A DNA stretch of 64,000 nt from Bacillus sp. FJAT-27916 (GCF_001183965.1 NZ_LFZV01000001.1:186001-250000); one strand, 5' to 3'. Shown: positions 45,411 to 54,787, counted from the first letter of the stretch. Notes: a model not told the origin generated them from the sequence alone. Program-made: numbers and translations.

Positions 45411-45459
45411 AGCATCTGCAGTCAACTCACTCTTATTTGAGTGAAAGACTGCAGATGCT
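45411..45459 (-). terminator. Hairpin after tagD copy 1
   Basis: AGCATCTGCAGTC and GACTGCAGATGCT form a perfect 13-bp stem with an inner ACTCA/TGAGT-type hairpin. On the minus strand it is followed by TTCATTT, an imperfect T-run. Confidence 0.55.
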
Positions 45460-45466
45460 GTATGGA

Positions 45467-45862
45467 TTATTTGCTTACTGCAAGAAGATCATTCTTGATT
45501 TGTGTGGTTGAAATGCCTTCTGTGCGCGGCAGATAAACGACTTCACAGTGGTCCTTTAAGAAATCGAATTTCCCTTCCCAGTCATCACCCATGACAAATA
45601 CATCAATCTGATGATCCTGCACATCCTGTACCTTTTGCTCCCATGTATGCTCTGGAATAACTTCATCGACATAGCGGATGGCTTCGAGAATCATTTTTCG
45701 GTTCTCAAAGCTATGGTAGGATTTCTTGTTCTTCAGCTTATTGAACTCATCAGAAGAGATGGCTACAACGAGATAATCTCCCATTTCCTTTGCTCTTCGC
45801 AGTAAATGGATATGACCCCAATGCAGCAAATCAAATGTGCCGTAAGTGATTACTTTCTTCAT
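45467..45862 (-). CDS. tagD: Glycerol-3-phosphate cytidylyltransferase, copy 1
   Basis: 131 residues, the standard TagD length. It makes CDP-glycerol from CTP and sn-glycerol-3-phosphate. The cytidylyltransferase HxGH motif is in DLLHWGHIHLL, and RTEGISTTQIK carries the second signature. It stands downstream of tagB on the same strand and is monocistronic-looking (218 bp gap). It differs from the second copy at 47452 in only about 15 of 131 positions, two of them in the first 70 residues. Confidence 0.94.
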   Translation of the reverse strand: MKKVITYGTFDLLHWGHIHLLRRAKEMGDYLVVAISSDEFNKLKNKKSYHSFENRKMILEAIRYVDEVIPEHTWEQKVQDVQDHQIDVFVMGDDWEGKFDFLKDHCEVVYLPRTEGISTTQIKNDLLAVSK

Positions 45863-46040
45863 TACGATTAAATGCCTCCATTCTAGTTGTCTACAACTCC
45901 TATTCAGAGCTATAACAATAGTTAAAACTAATATAATATTCTAATTTAATATATACCCTATCATACGTAATTGGGATGAGGTCTGTCTAGAGAAAATCTA
46001 AAGGAAAATGGAGTGCGATTAGTCCATCCTTGCCAAAAGA

Positions 46041-46068
46041 AAAAAGAGCCAGATAAACTGACTCTTTT
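46041..46068 (-). terminator. Intrinsic terminator of tagB
   Basis: On the minus strand AAAAGAGTCAG and CTGGCTCTTTT form a stem, followed by TTCTTTT. Confidence 0.7.
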
Positions 46069-46080
46069 CAGGTAAATGAA

Positions 46081-47289
46081 TTAATCAAATACGGTCTCAA
46101 CCACTTTTTTTGCCGCGTCCCCATTCTCCCAGCTGCAGAATCGTTCGTAGAAGGCATCATAGTTAGGGTGAATCTCATGAGGATTAAGCTCTTTAATCGT
46201 TTGGATGACCTCATCTGACGTTTTCAATAGTGGTCCTGGTGCGCTGTCTTCGAGATTGAAGTAGAAGCCGCGTAATTGATCGCGGTATGTGTCTATATCA
46301 TAGGTGAAGAAGATAATCGGGCGTCTCAGATTTGCATAATCAAAGAAGACGGAAGAATAATCGGTAATGAGAATGTCTGAAATCAGGTAGAGCTCGCTAA
46401 TATCCCCATACAAGGAGAAGTCATAGGCGAACCCTTCATAAGCGGATAGGTCGAAGTTCTCCGACACGAGATAATGCATCCTCAGAAGAATGATATATTC
46501 ATCCCCGAGCGCTTTTCTCATCTTATCTAAATCCAGTTTAATCTTGAATTTATATTTGCCTTTTCCGTAAAATTCATTATCGCGCCAAGTAGGAGCATAT
46601 AAAATGACCTTCTTATCCTGGGGCAGCTGCAGCTTTTCCTTGATCTGCTCTGCGCGTTCCTCCATATTCGGGGCATGAAGCAGGTCATTGCGCGGATAAC
46701 CGGATTCAATCAACTCCTTATTGAATTGGAAAGCTCTTCGGAAAATGGCGGAAGAGTATTCATTTGGGGAGATGAGATAATCCCAATTGCTTGCTTCTCT
46801 GGTGAAATTCCGTTTATACCCCTCTGTTGTCGTATTGGGCATATGAACCTCATCCATATCATTAGCCAGCTTCTTTAATGGTGTTCCATGCCATGTTTGC
46901 ACATAGATTGTGTGCTTTGGTTTAGGAATCCAAAGCGGCATCCGGCTGTTAACCACCCAATACTTTGCTTTCGCCAATGTGAATAGCCAGCCGAGCGATA
47001 GACGTTTCACGTAAGGGATGTTTTGGCGGTCAAATGATTCGGTATAGTTTTTGTCGACACTCCAAACTAGTTCGTATTCCGGTTTATTTGCTGCCATGTA
47101 TTCATAGATGGCACGAGGGTTACAGCTATATTGTTTCCCAAGATAGCTCTCAAATACGACTAAATTCTTCTTGGGCGGCCTTTTGCTAATTAGGATAAAT
47201 AAAGCTTTGTATGCCCTTTGTACGAGACCTCCATTTTTTAGAGCCCGGATGGCTTTGGCAATGATGTTCGGCTTATCGTTCGTGCTCAT
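46081..47289 (-). CDS. tagB: CDP-glycerol glycerophosphotransferase (TagB/TagF family)
   Basis: 402 residues, essentially one Glyphos_transf domain: NLVVFESYLGKQYSCNPRAIYEYM, TWHGTPLKKLANDMDEV, SPNEYSSAIFRRAFQF, YPRNDLL, YAPTWRDNEFYG, MHYLVSEN and DILITDYSSVFFDYANLRRPIIF. The length and single-domain architecture are nearer to TagB (the primase that adds the first glycerol-phosphate to the linkage unit) than to the longer TagF polymerase. The distinction is by length only. Start ATG follows AAGGAGTATGAC. It lies between the two tagD copies, all on the minus strand. Confidence 0.85.
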   Translation of the reverse strand: MSTNDKPNIIAKAIRALKNGGLVQRAYKALFILISKRPPKKNLVVFESYLGKQYSCNPRAIYEYMAANKPEYELVWSVDKNYTESFDRQNIPYVKRLSLGWLFTLAKAKYWVVNSRMPLWIPKPKHTIYVQTWHGTPLKKLANDMDEVHMPNTTTEGYKRNFTREASNWDYLISPNEYSSAIFRRAFQFNKELIESGYPRNDLLHAPNMEERAEQIKEKLQLPQDKKVILYAPTWRDNEFYGKGKYKFKIKLDLDKMRKALGDEYIILLRMHYLVSENFDLSAYEGFAYDFSLYGDISELYLISDILITDYSSVFFDYANLRRPIIFFTYDIDTYRDQLRGFYFNLEDSAPGPLLKTSDEVIQTIKELNPHEIHPNYDAFYERFCSWENGDAAKKVVETVFD

Positions 47290-47420
47290 GTCATACTCCT
47301 TAATTACATAGTTAGTGTATTCTAATACTGAATTTTATCACATTTTGCCTAGTAATGGTTGAATGTATACATTTGTTCTATGCATATCCTCATTGAAGCG
47401 GGTGATGATAATCTAGATAC

Positions 47421-47448
47421 AAAAAAACATCCGGTTAAAACCGGATGC
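47421..47448 (-). terminator. Intrinsic terminator of tagD copy 2
   Basis: CATCCGGTT and AACCGGATG form a 9-bp stem; on the minus strand TTTTTTTG follows. Confidence 0.85.
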
Positions 47449-47451
47449 TGG

Positions 47452-47850
47452 TTATTTATTCGTAGCAGTAAACAAATCTTCCTTGATCTTCGTAGTTGAA
47501 ATGCCGATTGTGCGTGGAAGATAAACAACTTCACAATATTCTTTAAGGAAATCAAATTTCCCTTCCCAGTCATCACCCATAACAAAAATGTCGATATCAT
47601 GGTCAATAACATCTTGAACCTTCTGTTCCCAAGTATTCTCAGGAATGACCTCATCCACATAGCGGATGGCTTCAAGGATCATTTTTCGGTTTTCGAAGCT
47701 ATGGTAGGACTTCTTATTCTTTAATTTATTGAATTCGTCAGATGATATGGCAACAACTAGGTAGTCGCCCATTTCTTTCGCGCGTTTCAGCAAGTTGATA
47801 TGGCCCCAGTGCAATAAATCGAAGGTGCCGTATGTGATTACTTTCTTCAT
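47452..47850 (-). CDS. tagD: Glycerol-3-phosphate cytidylyltransferase, copy 2
   Basis: 132 residues, near-identical to copy 1 (HWGHINLL and RTIGISTTKIK motifs). CDP-glycerol synthesis for poly(glycerol-phosphate). It is directly upstream of tagB, with its own terminator. Start ATG follows AGGAGGAGACCCATA. The duplication is unusual because tagD is normally single-copy; the N-terminal halves being closest suggests recent duplication or gene conversion. Confidence 0.94.
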   Translation of the reverse strand: MKKVITYGTFDLLHWGHINLLKRAKEMGDYLVVAISSDEFNKLKNKKSYHSFENRKMILEAIRYVDEVIPENTWEQKVQDVIDHDIDIFVMGDDWEGKFDFLKEYCEVVYLPRTIGISTTKIKEDLFTATNK

Positions 47851-48014
47851 TATGGGTCTCCTCCTATGTCATTTATATAAATGGCATTTATATTCTAAAG
47901 GCTGTGAGACGATTGATGTTTTCATGAACGTTATCCAATGGATGTACGTAACATATTTACTATCTTACGAAATATATACCCGTTTTGTCTAGGAATAATT
48001 AAATGGAAAAGAAG

Positions 48015-48041
48015 AAAAGCGCTCGAAATAAGCGCTTTTTT
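48015..48041. terminator. Terminator after the LysM/P60 gene
   Basis: AAAAGCGC and GCGCTTTT pair around nine bases. T-runs are present on both strands. Confidence 0.7.
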
Positions 48042-48054
48042 GTCAAAAAATTTA

Positions 48055-49107
48055 TTAATACAAGCGTTTAAATGCGGAAAAATGTTTCTTGTAATAGGAA
48101 TTATCTAAGCTGACAATCCTCACACCGCTGTTATCTGCATTGATGAACTGATTATTCCCGATATAAATACCTAAGTGGGAGATTCCCTTCTTATATGTAT
48201 TTTCAAAGAATACGAGGTCACCAGGCTTGGGTGTATTCACATAATAGGATCGATCATAATAGCCCTGGGCAGAATGACGGCCCATCTTATAACCAGCTTT
48301 ATTGTATACATAATAGATGAAACCGCTGCAGTCGAATCCATTGATCGTTGTTCCGCCGAATACATACTTAATGCCAATTAGCTTCTTGCTTTCGGTTATG
48401 AGCTTGTTGACAAAGGCGCTTGAGCCGCTCGATACCTCCTCTTTCGCAGGAGTGCTTGGTTTTGTAGACGGATTGGATGTCGTGCCAGCAGAGAGCTTGA
48501 GCTTCTGTCCGACATAGATCCTGTCTGATTTCAGGTTATTCAAGGATTTAATGGAGGAGACGCTCATTCCATATGCCTTCCCGATGCCGCTCAGTGTATC
48601 ACCGCTCTTCACGGTGTAGGTTGCTGTGCTGCCGCTTTTCGGCGGAGTGCTTTGCTTTGGCGGGTTATTCTTCACGGGCGTGCTTGTTGATTGTCCGGAT
48701 ACCTTCAATACTTGTCTAGGATAGATCATTGTGTTCTTTAAATTATTCCAGGCAATAAGATTATTGACAGTGACCTTATGCTTGGAGGCAATCTTGGAGA
48801 GACTGTCCCCGGCAACGACCGTATAGGTCTTAGCTGAACTGGATGAGCCTGAGCCGGTGTGGGCCTGCTTGTCCGGTTTAACTGCTGCCTTATTGTCAAG
48901 ACGAAGAACTTGGTTCGGATAGATGAGATCAGACTTTAGATTATTTAATTTCTTCAATGCTGCAACAGTGGTTCCGCTCTTATTAGCTATGGCTGATAGT
49001 GTATCGCCTTTTTTGATTGTGTAGGTTAGGGAATCAGCGGAAGCGGAACCGGCGTATGAAGTTGCCATAACGGCAACGGCAGCAAATGCGACTGCTTGTT
49101 TCTTCAT
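48055..49107 (-). CDS. lytE: LysM/NlpC-P60 D,L-endopeptidase (LytE type)
   Basis: 350 residues, secreted. A signal peptide ([23 protein letters not shown]) is followed by three LysM domains ([42 protein letters not shown]) with Ser/Pro/Thr linkers, then an NlpC/P60 domain from about residue 232 with catalytic Cys in [11 protein letters not shown] and His in SHLGIYIG. Such enzymes cut the D-Glu/m-DAP bond of stem peptides and allow wall growth; LytE in B. subtilis has the same order. Start ATG follows GAAAGGAG. A sigma-A-like promoter stands about 40-65 bp upstream. Confidence 0.9.
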   Translation of the reverse strand: MKKQAVAFAAVAVMATSYAGSASADSLTYTIKKGDTLSAIANKSGTTVAALKKLNNLKSDLIYPNQVLRLDNKAAVKPDKQAHTGSGSSSSAKTYTVVAGDSLSKIASKHKVTVNNLIAWNNLKNTMIYPRQVLKVSGQSTSTPVKNNPPKQSTPPKSGSTATYTVKSGDTLSGIGKAYGMSVSSIKSLNNLKSDRIYVGQKLKLSAGTTSNPSTKPSTPAKEEVSSGSSAFVNKLITESKKLIGIKYVFGGTTINGFDCSGFIYYVYNKAGYKMGRHSAQGYYDRSYYVNTPKPGDLVFFENTYKKGISHLGIYIGNNQFINADNSGVRIVSLDNSYYKKHFSAFKRLY

Positions 49108-49144
49108 TTCTACGACTTCGCTCCTTTCGGGAATTGTCTCCTAT

Positions 49145-49174
49145 ATTATAGTAACACAGGTAAAATATTGATAA
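49145..49174 (-). promoter_or_regulatory. Sigma-A-type promoter of the LytE-like gene
   Basis: On the minus strand TTATCA (49174-49169) and TATAAT (49150-49145) are separated by 18 bp. Confidence 0.45.
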
Positions 49175-49272
49175 AACATATTTCTACAGTAATGCGTAAA
49201 AAGTATCATGTTATTACTCTAATAGAATGGTAAAATAAAGGAAAATAGGTATTATATTGGAGATGAAGCTAC

Positions 49273-51186
49273 TTGAAAAGACTTATTTCCCTTATCGTGG
49301 CGCTGATTTTCTTGTTCGTGAGTCCAATGGCACATCTGTCATCAGCAGAATCTGTCGAAAGGTCTGTCAATGAGACTTCAGGCAGGGTTATCGTAAAGAT
49401 GCAGAGCTTCCAAGGGATTACTCGCCTGCTGAAGGCTGGTGCGACCGTCCTAGCTGAGAAGGAGAAACTCGTCTCTCTTAAAAAACCAGTCAATCAATCG
49501 ATGTCTGCCTTTTTGAAAGAATTAGAGAAACGTCCGGGTGTTCTTTATGCAGAGCCTGATTACAAGCTGACCCGCAGTGTGATCCCGAATGATGTGAAAT
49601 ATCGTGAACAATGGCATCATCAGACCATTCAGAGTGAGAGAGCCTGGGATGTCACGATGGGCAGCAATCAAACGATTGTCGCTGTCATTGATGACGGAAT
49701 GGATATGAAGCATCCTGACCTCAAAAATAATATCGTCAAACCATATAATGTTTTAACGAAAAATGCCAAAATTCCTGTCGGAGAGCATGGAACCCATGTC
49801 GGCGGAATCATTGCGGCAAGTGCCAATAATCGCATTGGAGGGTCTGGTGTAGCGCCAGGTGTCAAGGTCATGCCGATTAATGTCTTCGAGGATGACGCGG
49901 CCTATATATCAGAAATCATTCAAGGAATCGAATATGCCGTCAAAAACGGGGCAGATATCCTGAATATGAGCTTAGGGATGGAGTTCTATTCCAGAGCTCT
50001 TAATGAGGCAGTCCAAGCCGCTCACAAAAAGGGAACGGTCATCATAGCCGCAGCGGGCAATACAGGCAGCTATTTGATTAATTACCCTGCTGGCTACCAG
50101 AATGTCATCTCTGTCGGAGCAACGACCCAATATGACGTGATGGCTCGTTACTCCAATTACGGCAAAACCGTCGATATACTAGCACCCGGTACGGATGTAC
50201 TGTCGACTCTTCCAAACGGAAAATACGGGGCCTATTCCGGTACCTCAATGGCCTCACCGGTCGTAGCCGGCGTCGCTGCGCTCATTTGGTCAAAGGAGCC
50301 GAAGCTGACGAATGCTCAAGTCGAATATCGGCTTTTACAAACTGCCGCAAAGCTGAAGAACCCACGGACCGGAAAGCTGTATGAATACCCGCGGGTCGAT
50401 GCAGCTAAGGCACTGAAGTATCACCTGCTTGCCTCACCGAAGGTAACGGATATCACGGACAAGCATTCAAAGGTGAGTCTGAGCTATTCAAGCGCATTCC
50501 GCGGGACCATTTCTGTCACCGCTAATGGCAAAACGGTGAAGAAAGCCGTTAACCATGGCACTGCCTTTAAAACGGCAATCGAGATAGGGAAACAAGCTGC
50601 AGGAAGAAAAATCACCATCAAGCTCATCGATCGTGAAGGAAATGAAAGCTGGCCGGTGACGAAAACCGTCAAGGATGTGACAGCACCGAATGCGCCGAAG
50701 GTCCAAGCTGTGGCTGATAATAGCACCGCCATTTCCGGAACGGCTGAAGCCGCCTCGCTCATCACCGTAAAAAAAGGCAAGACAACGGTTGTGAGCGGCA
50801 AGGCGGATAAAGCGGGCAAGTTCACCCTAAAGCTGAAATCAAAGCAAAAGGCCGGTACTGCCTTAACGGTCACAGCGGCTGACCAAGCAAAGAATGTCAG
50901 TAAGGAAGCGAAAGTCGTCGTAAAGGATAAGACTCCCCCTGCATTAGCGCAAATCAGCAAAATTACGGCGTCCACGACAAAGGTAACCGGCAAGACGGAA
51001 GCAAGGGCAAAGGTCATCTTGAAGGTTGGAGGCAAGTCTATAGCCAAAACGGTTAAAGCCGGCAAGGATGGCAAGTTCTCTGTGAAGATCAGTAAACAAA
51101 AAGCCGGCACAACCATTCACCTATACTTAACAGATGAGGCGGGCAACCAAAGCAAAGCAATTAAGCGAAAAGTTCTAAAAAAATAG
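49273..51186 (+). CDS. Subtilisin-like S8 serine protease with C-terminal Ig-like domains
   Basis: 637 residues, secreted. Signal peptide 1-26; I9-type propeptide about 35-97 (GRVIVKMQSFQGITRLLKAG, ...GVLYAEPDY); catalytic domain about 110-380 with Asp140 in VAVIDDGMD, His172 in EHGTHVGG and Ser in YSGTSMASP. The last 250 residues contain about three bacterial Ig-like (BIg_6-type) modules rich in lysine, with TDKTPP-like linkers, likely wall contacts. The start is TTG at 49273 after GGAGATG. It is directly upstream of an acidic LPXTA-type surface protein and its sortase, so processing of that protein is a possible role (inference). Confidence 0.93.
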   Translation: MKRLISLIVALIFLFVSPMAHLSSAESVERSVNETSGRVIVKMQSFQGITRLLKAGATVLAEKEKLVSLKKPVNQSMSAFLKELEKRPGVLYAEPDYKLTRSVIPNDVKYREQWHHQTIQSERAWDVTMGSNQTIVAVIDDGMDMKHPDLKNNIVKPYNVLTKNAKIPVGEHGTHVGGIIAASANNRIGGSGVAPGVKVMPINVFEDDAAYISEIIQGIEYAVKNGADILNMSLGMEFYSRALNEAVQAAHKKGTVIIAAAGNTGSYLINYPAGYQNVISVGATTQYDVMARYSNYGKTVDILAPGTDVLSTLPNGKYGAYSGTSMASPVVAGVAALIWSKEPKLTNAQVEYRLLQTAAKLKNPRTGKLYEYPRVDAAKALKYHLLASPKVTDITDKHSKVSLSYSSAFRGTISVTANGKTVKKAVNHGTAFKTAIEIGKQAAGRKITIKLIDREGNESWPVTKTVKDVTAPNAPKVQAVADNSTAISGTAEAASLITVKKGKTTVVSGKADKAGKFTLKLKSKQKAGTALTVTAADQAKNVSKEAKVVVKDKTPPALAQISKITASTTKVTGKTEARAKVILKVGGKSIAKTVKAGKDGKFSVKISKQKAGTTIHLYLTDEAGNQSKAIKRKVLKK

Positions 51187-51253
51187 AATAGTAATATTTG
51201 TAAATATGACCTATAATTATGTAATAGAATGTCATTATTCAGGGGGATATGTA

Positions 51254-52480
51254 ATGAAACAGAAATGGTTGTTGCTAGTTGTGGGATTGATGCTGTTTAC
51301 GTACTTGAAGCCGGCAGTTGGATTTGCCGTAACAGACGAAGCTGCACTGAAGGCATTTGTTCAGGAAGAGGGCTTCACAAGTGTAGAAGAGTTTGAGGAC
51401 TTTTATGAATATTATTTTCTTGAAGAGCTTTCTGACGTCAAGACTGTGGATGAACTGAAAGAAATTCTTGGAGCGAGGATTACGAATAAGAATGTCGAAG
51501 AGCTGATTGTTTCCTATGGATATGGGAGCAAGCAGGAGCTGATCGATGAATTGATTGAGTATGGCGACATGGAAGAGGGCAGTACATTAGAAGAGACCTT
51601 CATTTATATCAATGCGCTTGATATGCATCTCGATTATTACCAATCTCCAGATCTGACGCCAATCACAGATGAGAATTTGCAGGCGCTTCTCGATGATTAC
51701 GAAATCACGCGCGAAGAGCTGAATGCCATCTTGGATGAGATGGGTGAAAGCTTAGTAAACTTTACGTATATTGAAGATTTGGATTTATTCTTAATGGATT
51801 ATTTTTATGATGATGAAGAATTTATGGAGGATTTGCTTAGCGAAATCGCCGGCGACTTCGCAGAAATTGGTCTTACTGAAGAAGAATTAGAGAGACTGTT
51901 TGAGCATTTCATGCGTATAGCGGAGGAAGACGAGACGATTCTTGACCGTCTGTTCGCTCTTGAGGACCGCGTCAATCAATTGCCTGACTTCGAGAGTTCT
52001 GATGACCTGACAGAAGCGCAAATGAATGAAATCGTGTCTGTTTTTAACGAAATCTTGAATATCTTCCAGTTGAATGCGAAGTACTATCTTGTCAAAGGGG
52101 ATTCTAAGCAGCCAATCACCTTAAACGAGCTGATGCACCTCGAAACGACTAATGACGCGGACCTGCTTATCGAGCTGTATAATCTTCAAGGTGAATTCCT
52201 TGCAGACCTGCTCTTCACAGCAGAGCTCTTCGGTTCTGACGTCATTAAAGGAGAGGTCGGCAAGGTAATCAAACCAATCACCGAAGTGAAAGAAGAAAAG
52301 AAAAATCCGGTCAAGAAGCCAGTTAAAACGGTAAAACCAGTAAAGAAGGTAACGAAAACGGAAAACGGCGGTAAATTGCCTAATACAGCCGGCAACTACA
52401 CAGAAGGCATTCTGCTTGGCGCTGCCATCGCTGGTCTTGGAGCAGGCATGCTTGTCTATCGTAAAAGGAAGTCCGCTTAA
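51254..52480 (+). CDS. Processed acidic surface protein with LPNTA sorting signal
   Basis: About 408 residues. Signal peptide KQKWLLLVVGLMLFTYLKPAVGFA, a very acidic Glu/Asp-rich helical body with repeated EELxxLLDDYEIT-like units, a Lys/Pro/Val-rich linker (VKKPVKTVKPVKK) and a C-terminal sorting signal: LPNTA near residue 375, a hydrophobic helix ILLGAAIAGLGAGMLVY and RKRKSA. This combination matches the 'processed acidic surface protein' family, whose members lie beside class D sortases that recognise LPxTA. Start ATG at 51254 follows AGGGGGATAT. The sortase gene starts at the base after its stop. Function of the exposed domain is unknown. Confidence 0.85.
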   Translation: MKQKWLLLVVGLMLFTYLKPAVGFAVTDEAALKAFVQEEGFTSVEEFEDFYEYYFLEELSDVKTVDELKEILGARITNKNVEELIVSYGYGSKQELIDELIEYGDMEEGSTLEETFIYINALDMHLDYYQSPDLTPITDENLQALLDDYEITREELNAILDEMGESLVNFTYIEDLDLFLMDYFYDDEEFMEDLLSEIAGDFAEIGLTEEELERLFEHFMRIAEEDETILDRLFALEDRVNQLPDFESSDDLTEAQMNEIVSVFNEILNIFQLNAKYYLVKGDSKQPITLNELMHLETTNDADLLIELYNLQGEFLADLLFTAELFGSDVIKGEVGKVIKPITEVKEEKKNPVKKPVKTVKPVKKVTKTENGGKLPNTAGNYTEGILLGAAIAGLGAGMLVYRKRKSA

Positions 52481-53071
52481 ATGAGCAAAGCCAGATTAAC
52501 CCTAGTGTTGTCCATCTTGCTCATCCTCACGGGACTTGGTCTGGTCGTCAAAAATAGCATACCCTTCTTTGTACAGGCTGATGTGCCTGAGGTGAAAGTA
52601 AAGGAAGAAAAGCCTGAGCCAAAAGAGGCACCGAAAGAAGCCGAACAAGAAGAACTGTACAGTGAATATCCGGGCATGGGAGAGACGTTCGGTGAATTGA
52701 TTATCCCGAAGATCTCTGCCAGCCTGCCGATTGTCGAGGGAACGGATGAGGACGAGCTTGAGAGGGGCGTCGGCCATTATGCAAACAGCGTCCTTCCAGG
52801 GGAGAAGGATAACTCGGTTCTCTCAGGACACCGTGATACCGTCTTTCGCCGGCTTGGCGAGGTCGGGGTCGGTGATAAGCTCGTGGTGAAAACCACGGCG
52901 GGGAAATTTACGTATAAGGTAAGGCAAGTGCGGATTGTCGATGCGGATGACCGCACCGTCATCGTACCAAAGCCGCGCGCTACCTTGACCGTCACTACCT
53001 GCTATCCCTTTGACTATATTGGGGATGCACCGGACCGGTACATTCTGGTAGCTACATTAATAGATGAATAA
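52481..53071 (+). CDS. Class D sortase
   Basis: 196 residues. N-terminal membrane anchor (LTLVLSILLILTGLGLVV), a short Glu/Lys/Pro linker, then the sortase barrel from about residue 66 (FGELIIPKISASLPIVEG). Catalytic His in VLSGHRDTVFRRLG, Cys in TVTTCYPF and Arg in DRYILVA. The class D type fits its partner's LPNTA motif. Start ATG is immediately after the stop of the substrate gene, so they are cotranscribed, and a terminator follows. Confidence 0.93.
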   Translation: MSKARLTLVLSILLILTGLGLVVKNSIPFFVQADVPEVKVKEEKPEPKEAPKEAEQEELYSEYPGMGETFGELIIPKISASLPIVEGTDEDELERGVGHYANSVLPGEKDNSVLSGHRDTVFRRLGEVGVGDKLVVKTTAGKFTYKVRQVRIVDADDRTVIVPKPRATLTVTTCYPFDYIGDAPDRYILVATLIDE

Positions 53072-53075
53072 GAGA

Positions 53076-53115
53076 AAGAGCCACTTAATCATGATGTTTA
53101 AGTGGCTTTTCTTAT
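53076..53115 (+). terminator. Intrinsic terminator of the sortase operon
   Basis: AGCCACTTAA and TTTAAGTGGCT form a 10- to 11-bp stem followed by TTTCTT. Confidence 0.8.
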
Positions 53116-53155
53116 AGGCATGGGAATAACAAGTTATTCTGAAGTAAAAAAAAAA

Positions 53156-53184
53156 TTTACGGGGCGTGCGAAAAGGGGTAGAAT
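53156..53184 (+). promoter_or_regulatory. Promoter candidate of the second LCP gene
   Basis: TTTACG (53156-53161) and TAGAAT (53179-53184) with a 17-bp spacer, about 60 bp before the start codon. Confidence 0.4.
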
Positions 53185-53244
53185 GGATACTGATACTAAG
53201 GAATCAAACAAAAACCTTTTTACTATAGAATAAAGGAGAACAAT

Positions 53245-54273
53245 ATGCAAAACAGGCAGGCAGAACGCATTAAAAGGCGTAAAAAGATAAGAAGACGTCG
53301 AATCGTAGCATTTATTGTATTACCTATCTTAACGCTCATCTTAGCCGTTGGTGGATACGCCGCATACCTATACTATACAGCATCAGATGTTTTAAAGGAT
53401 TCCTATGATGGTTCAACCGTCAGCGAGCGCGCTGTAAACCCGGCAGATGACAATGTATCCGTTCTATTCATGGGTGTCGATGACAGTGATGTTCGTAACA
53501 GCGGAAAGGGCTCCCGTACTGACGCATTATTGCTTGCCACATTTAATGATGATGACAAGACCGTCAAATTGTTAAGTATCCCGCGTGACTCCTATGTATA
53601 TATCCCTGACAAGGGTACGTACTCGAAGATTACCCATGCCCACGCATACGGCGGAGTGGAATACACTATTAACACTGTCGAGAACCTTCTCCAAGTCCCA
53701 GTAGACTATTATGTCAAAATGAATTTCAATGCATTTGTTGATGTTGTTGATGCCCTTGGCGGAATCACAGTGGATGTTCCCTATACATTCTCTGAGCAAA
53801 ACTCCAAAGACAAAGCAGGTGCCATCACCATCGAAGAAGGCACACAAACACTTGACGGAGAAGAAGCACTCGCCTTCGCCCGTACAAGAAAGAAAGACAG
53901 TGATATCGAACGCGGAAAACGCCAGCAACAGCTCATTCAAGCTATTGTAGAAAAAGCTTCATCCGCTTCATCCATCACGAAATATGCCAATGTCATCCAA
54001 GGCATCGGCAAAAATATGAAAACAAACATGACCTTCGCTGAAATGAAAGGCTTCACGAACTACGTCATGGCAAGTGATCTAAGCATCGAATCACTCAATC
54101 TCAAGGGCTCAGATTCCTACATCAACAACGTATACTACTACCAGCTTGATGAAGCCAACCTAGCCTCTACGATTGAAGAGCTGCAAGTCCACATGGACGT
54201 AAACAAAACAGCTGATTCCAGCACAGATACTTCTACAACAGACGAATACGCTGGCAGCAGCGAGATTGAATAA
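53245..54273 (+). CDS. LytR-CpsA-Psr (LCP) family glycopolymer ligase, second copy
   Basis: 342 residues. Basic N-terminus (RIKRRKKIRRRRI), one transmembrane helix (VAFIVLPILTLILAVGGYAAYLYY) and an LCP domain: SVLFMGVDDSD, GSRTDALLLATFN, LSIPRDSYVYIPDKGTYSKITHAHAYGG, VDALGGITVDVPY and ALAFARTRKKDSDIERGKRQQQLI. The tail after residue 325 is Ser/Thr-rich. It is paralogous to the gene at 39019. It stands alone with promoter and terminator; it could ligate teichoic acid or the capsular polymer. Start ATG follows AAAGGAGAACAAT. Confidence 0.92.
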   Translation: MQNRQAERIKRRKKIRRRRIVAFIVLPILTLILAVGGYAAYLYYTASDVLKDSYDGSTVSERAVNPADDNVSVLFMGVDDSDVRNSGKGSRTDALLLATFNDDDKTVKLLSIPRDSYVYIPDKGTYSKITHAHAYGGVEYTINTVENLLQVPVDYYVKMNFNAFVDVVDALGGITVDVPYTFSEQNSKDKAGAITIEEGTQTLDGEEALAFARTRKKDSDIERGKRQQQLIQAIVEKASSASSITKYANVIQGIGKNMKTNMTFAEMKGFTNYVMASDLSIESLNLKGSDSYINNVYYYQLDEANLASTIEELQVHMDVNKTADSSTDTSTTDEYAGSSEIE

Positions 54274-54285
54274 AATAGATGAAGG

Positions 54286-54321
54286 ACAGGCAGGGAGCTG
54301 AGGCTCTCTGCCTGTTTTTTT
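54286..54321 (+). terminator. Intrinsic terminator of the second LCP gene
   Basis: ACAGGCAGGGAGC and GCTCTCTGCCTGT pair with one mismatch; TTTTTTT follows. Confidence 0.85.
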
Positions 54322-54349
54322 ATGGGGAATCTGTAACTTTGTTTTCCTC

Positions 54350-54526
54350 GGAGTAAGCGTGCAAATCAAAATGGCGTAATGGAAGAGGTTTTTGAAAGAT
54401 TTTTATGAAAAAAACCGGATTTCTTCCCAAAAAGACCGTCAGCTTGTCTGTTTTGATCATTTGAGGGCAGAGTAGTCTTCCTTTTGGCTGTGAGAAGGCC
54501 TGAATTCCAGGTTTAAGGGCGAAATC
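54350..54526 (+). repeat. Interspersed intergenic repeat, copy 1
   Basis: About 177 bp. Conserved blocks shared with the other copies are GGAGTAAGC, CAAATCAAAA-GGCGTAAT, GAAGAGGTT, GATTTCTTCCCAAAAAG, GTCAGCTTGTC and CATTTGAGGGCAGAGTAG. Confidence 0.85.
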
Positions 54527-54610
54527 CAAGCCGTATGGCGGCGTTTATTCAGAAGTAAGGGCGAATTGGCATGTCATAGAAAGCCCTGGTTAGGAAATTG
54601 CCCCTTCCCA

Positions 54611-54787
54611 GAGTAAGCATCCAAATCAAAACGGCGTAATAGAAGAGGTTAAAGAAGATAATCAGCTGAAAAAATCTAGATTTCTTCCCAAAAAGACCGT
54701 CAGCTTGTCTGTTTTGACCATTTGAGGGCAGAGTAGTCTTCCTTTTGCTGTGAGAAAGCCTGGAATCCAGGTTTAAGGGCGAAACTC
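54611..54787 (+). repeat. Interspersed intergenic repeat, copy 2
   Basis: Same unit 261 bp downstream, same orientation, about 85-90% identical by eye in the core; the GAAGAGGTT-downstream 30 bp are divergent. Confidence 0.85.

Noticed and set aside
49141-49210. WalR-type operator upstream of the LytE-like gene
   Set aside because: TGTAGA and TGTTTT occur near each other but with 4-bp spacing and mismatches to the TGTWAH-N5-TGTWAH pattern.
50484-51116. 210-codon minus-strand frame inside the protease gene
   Set aside because: Shadow of the lysine/alanine-rich Ig-like region of the protease; hydrophobic composition is a frame artefact.
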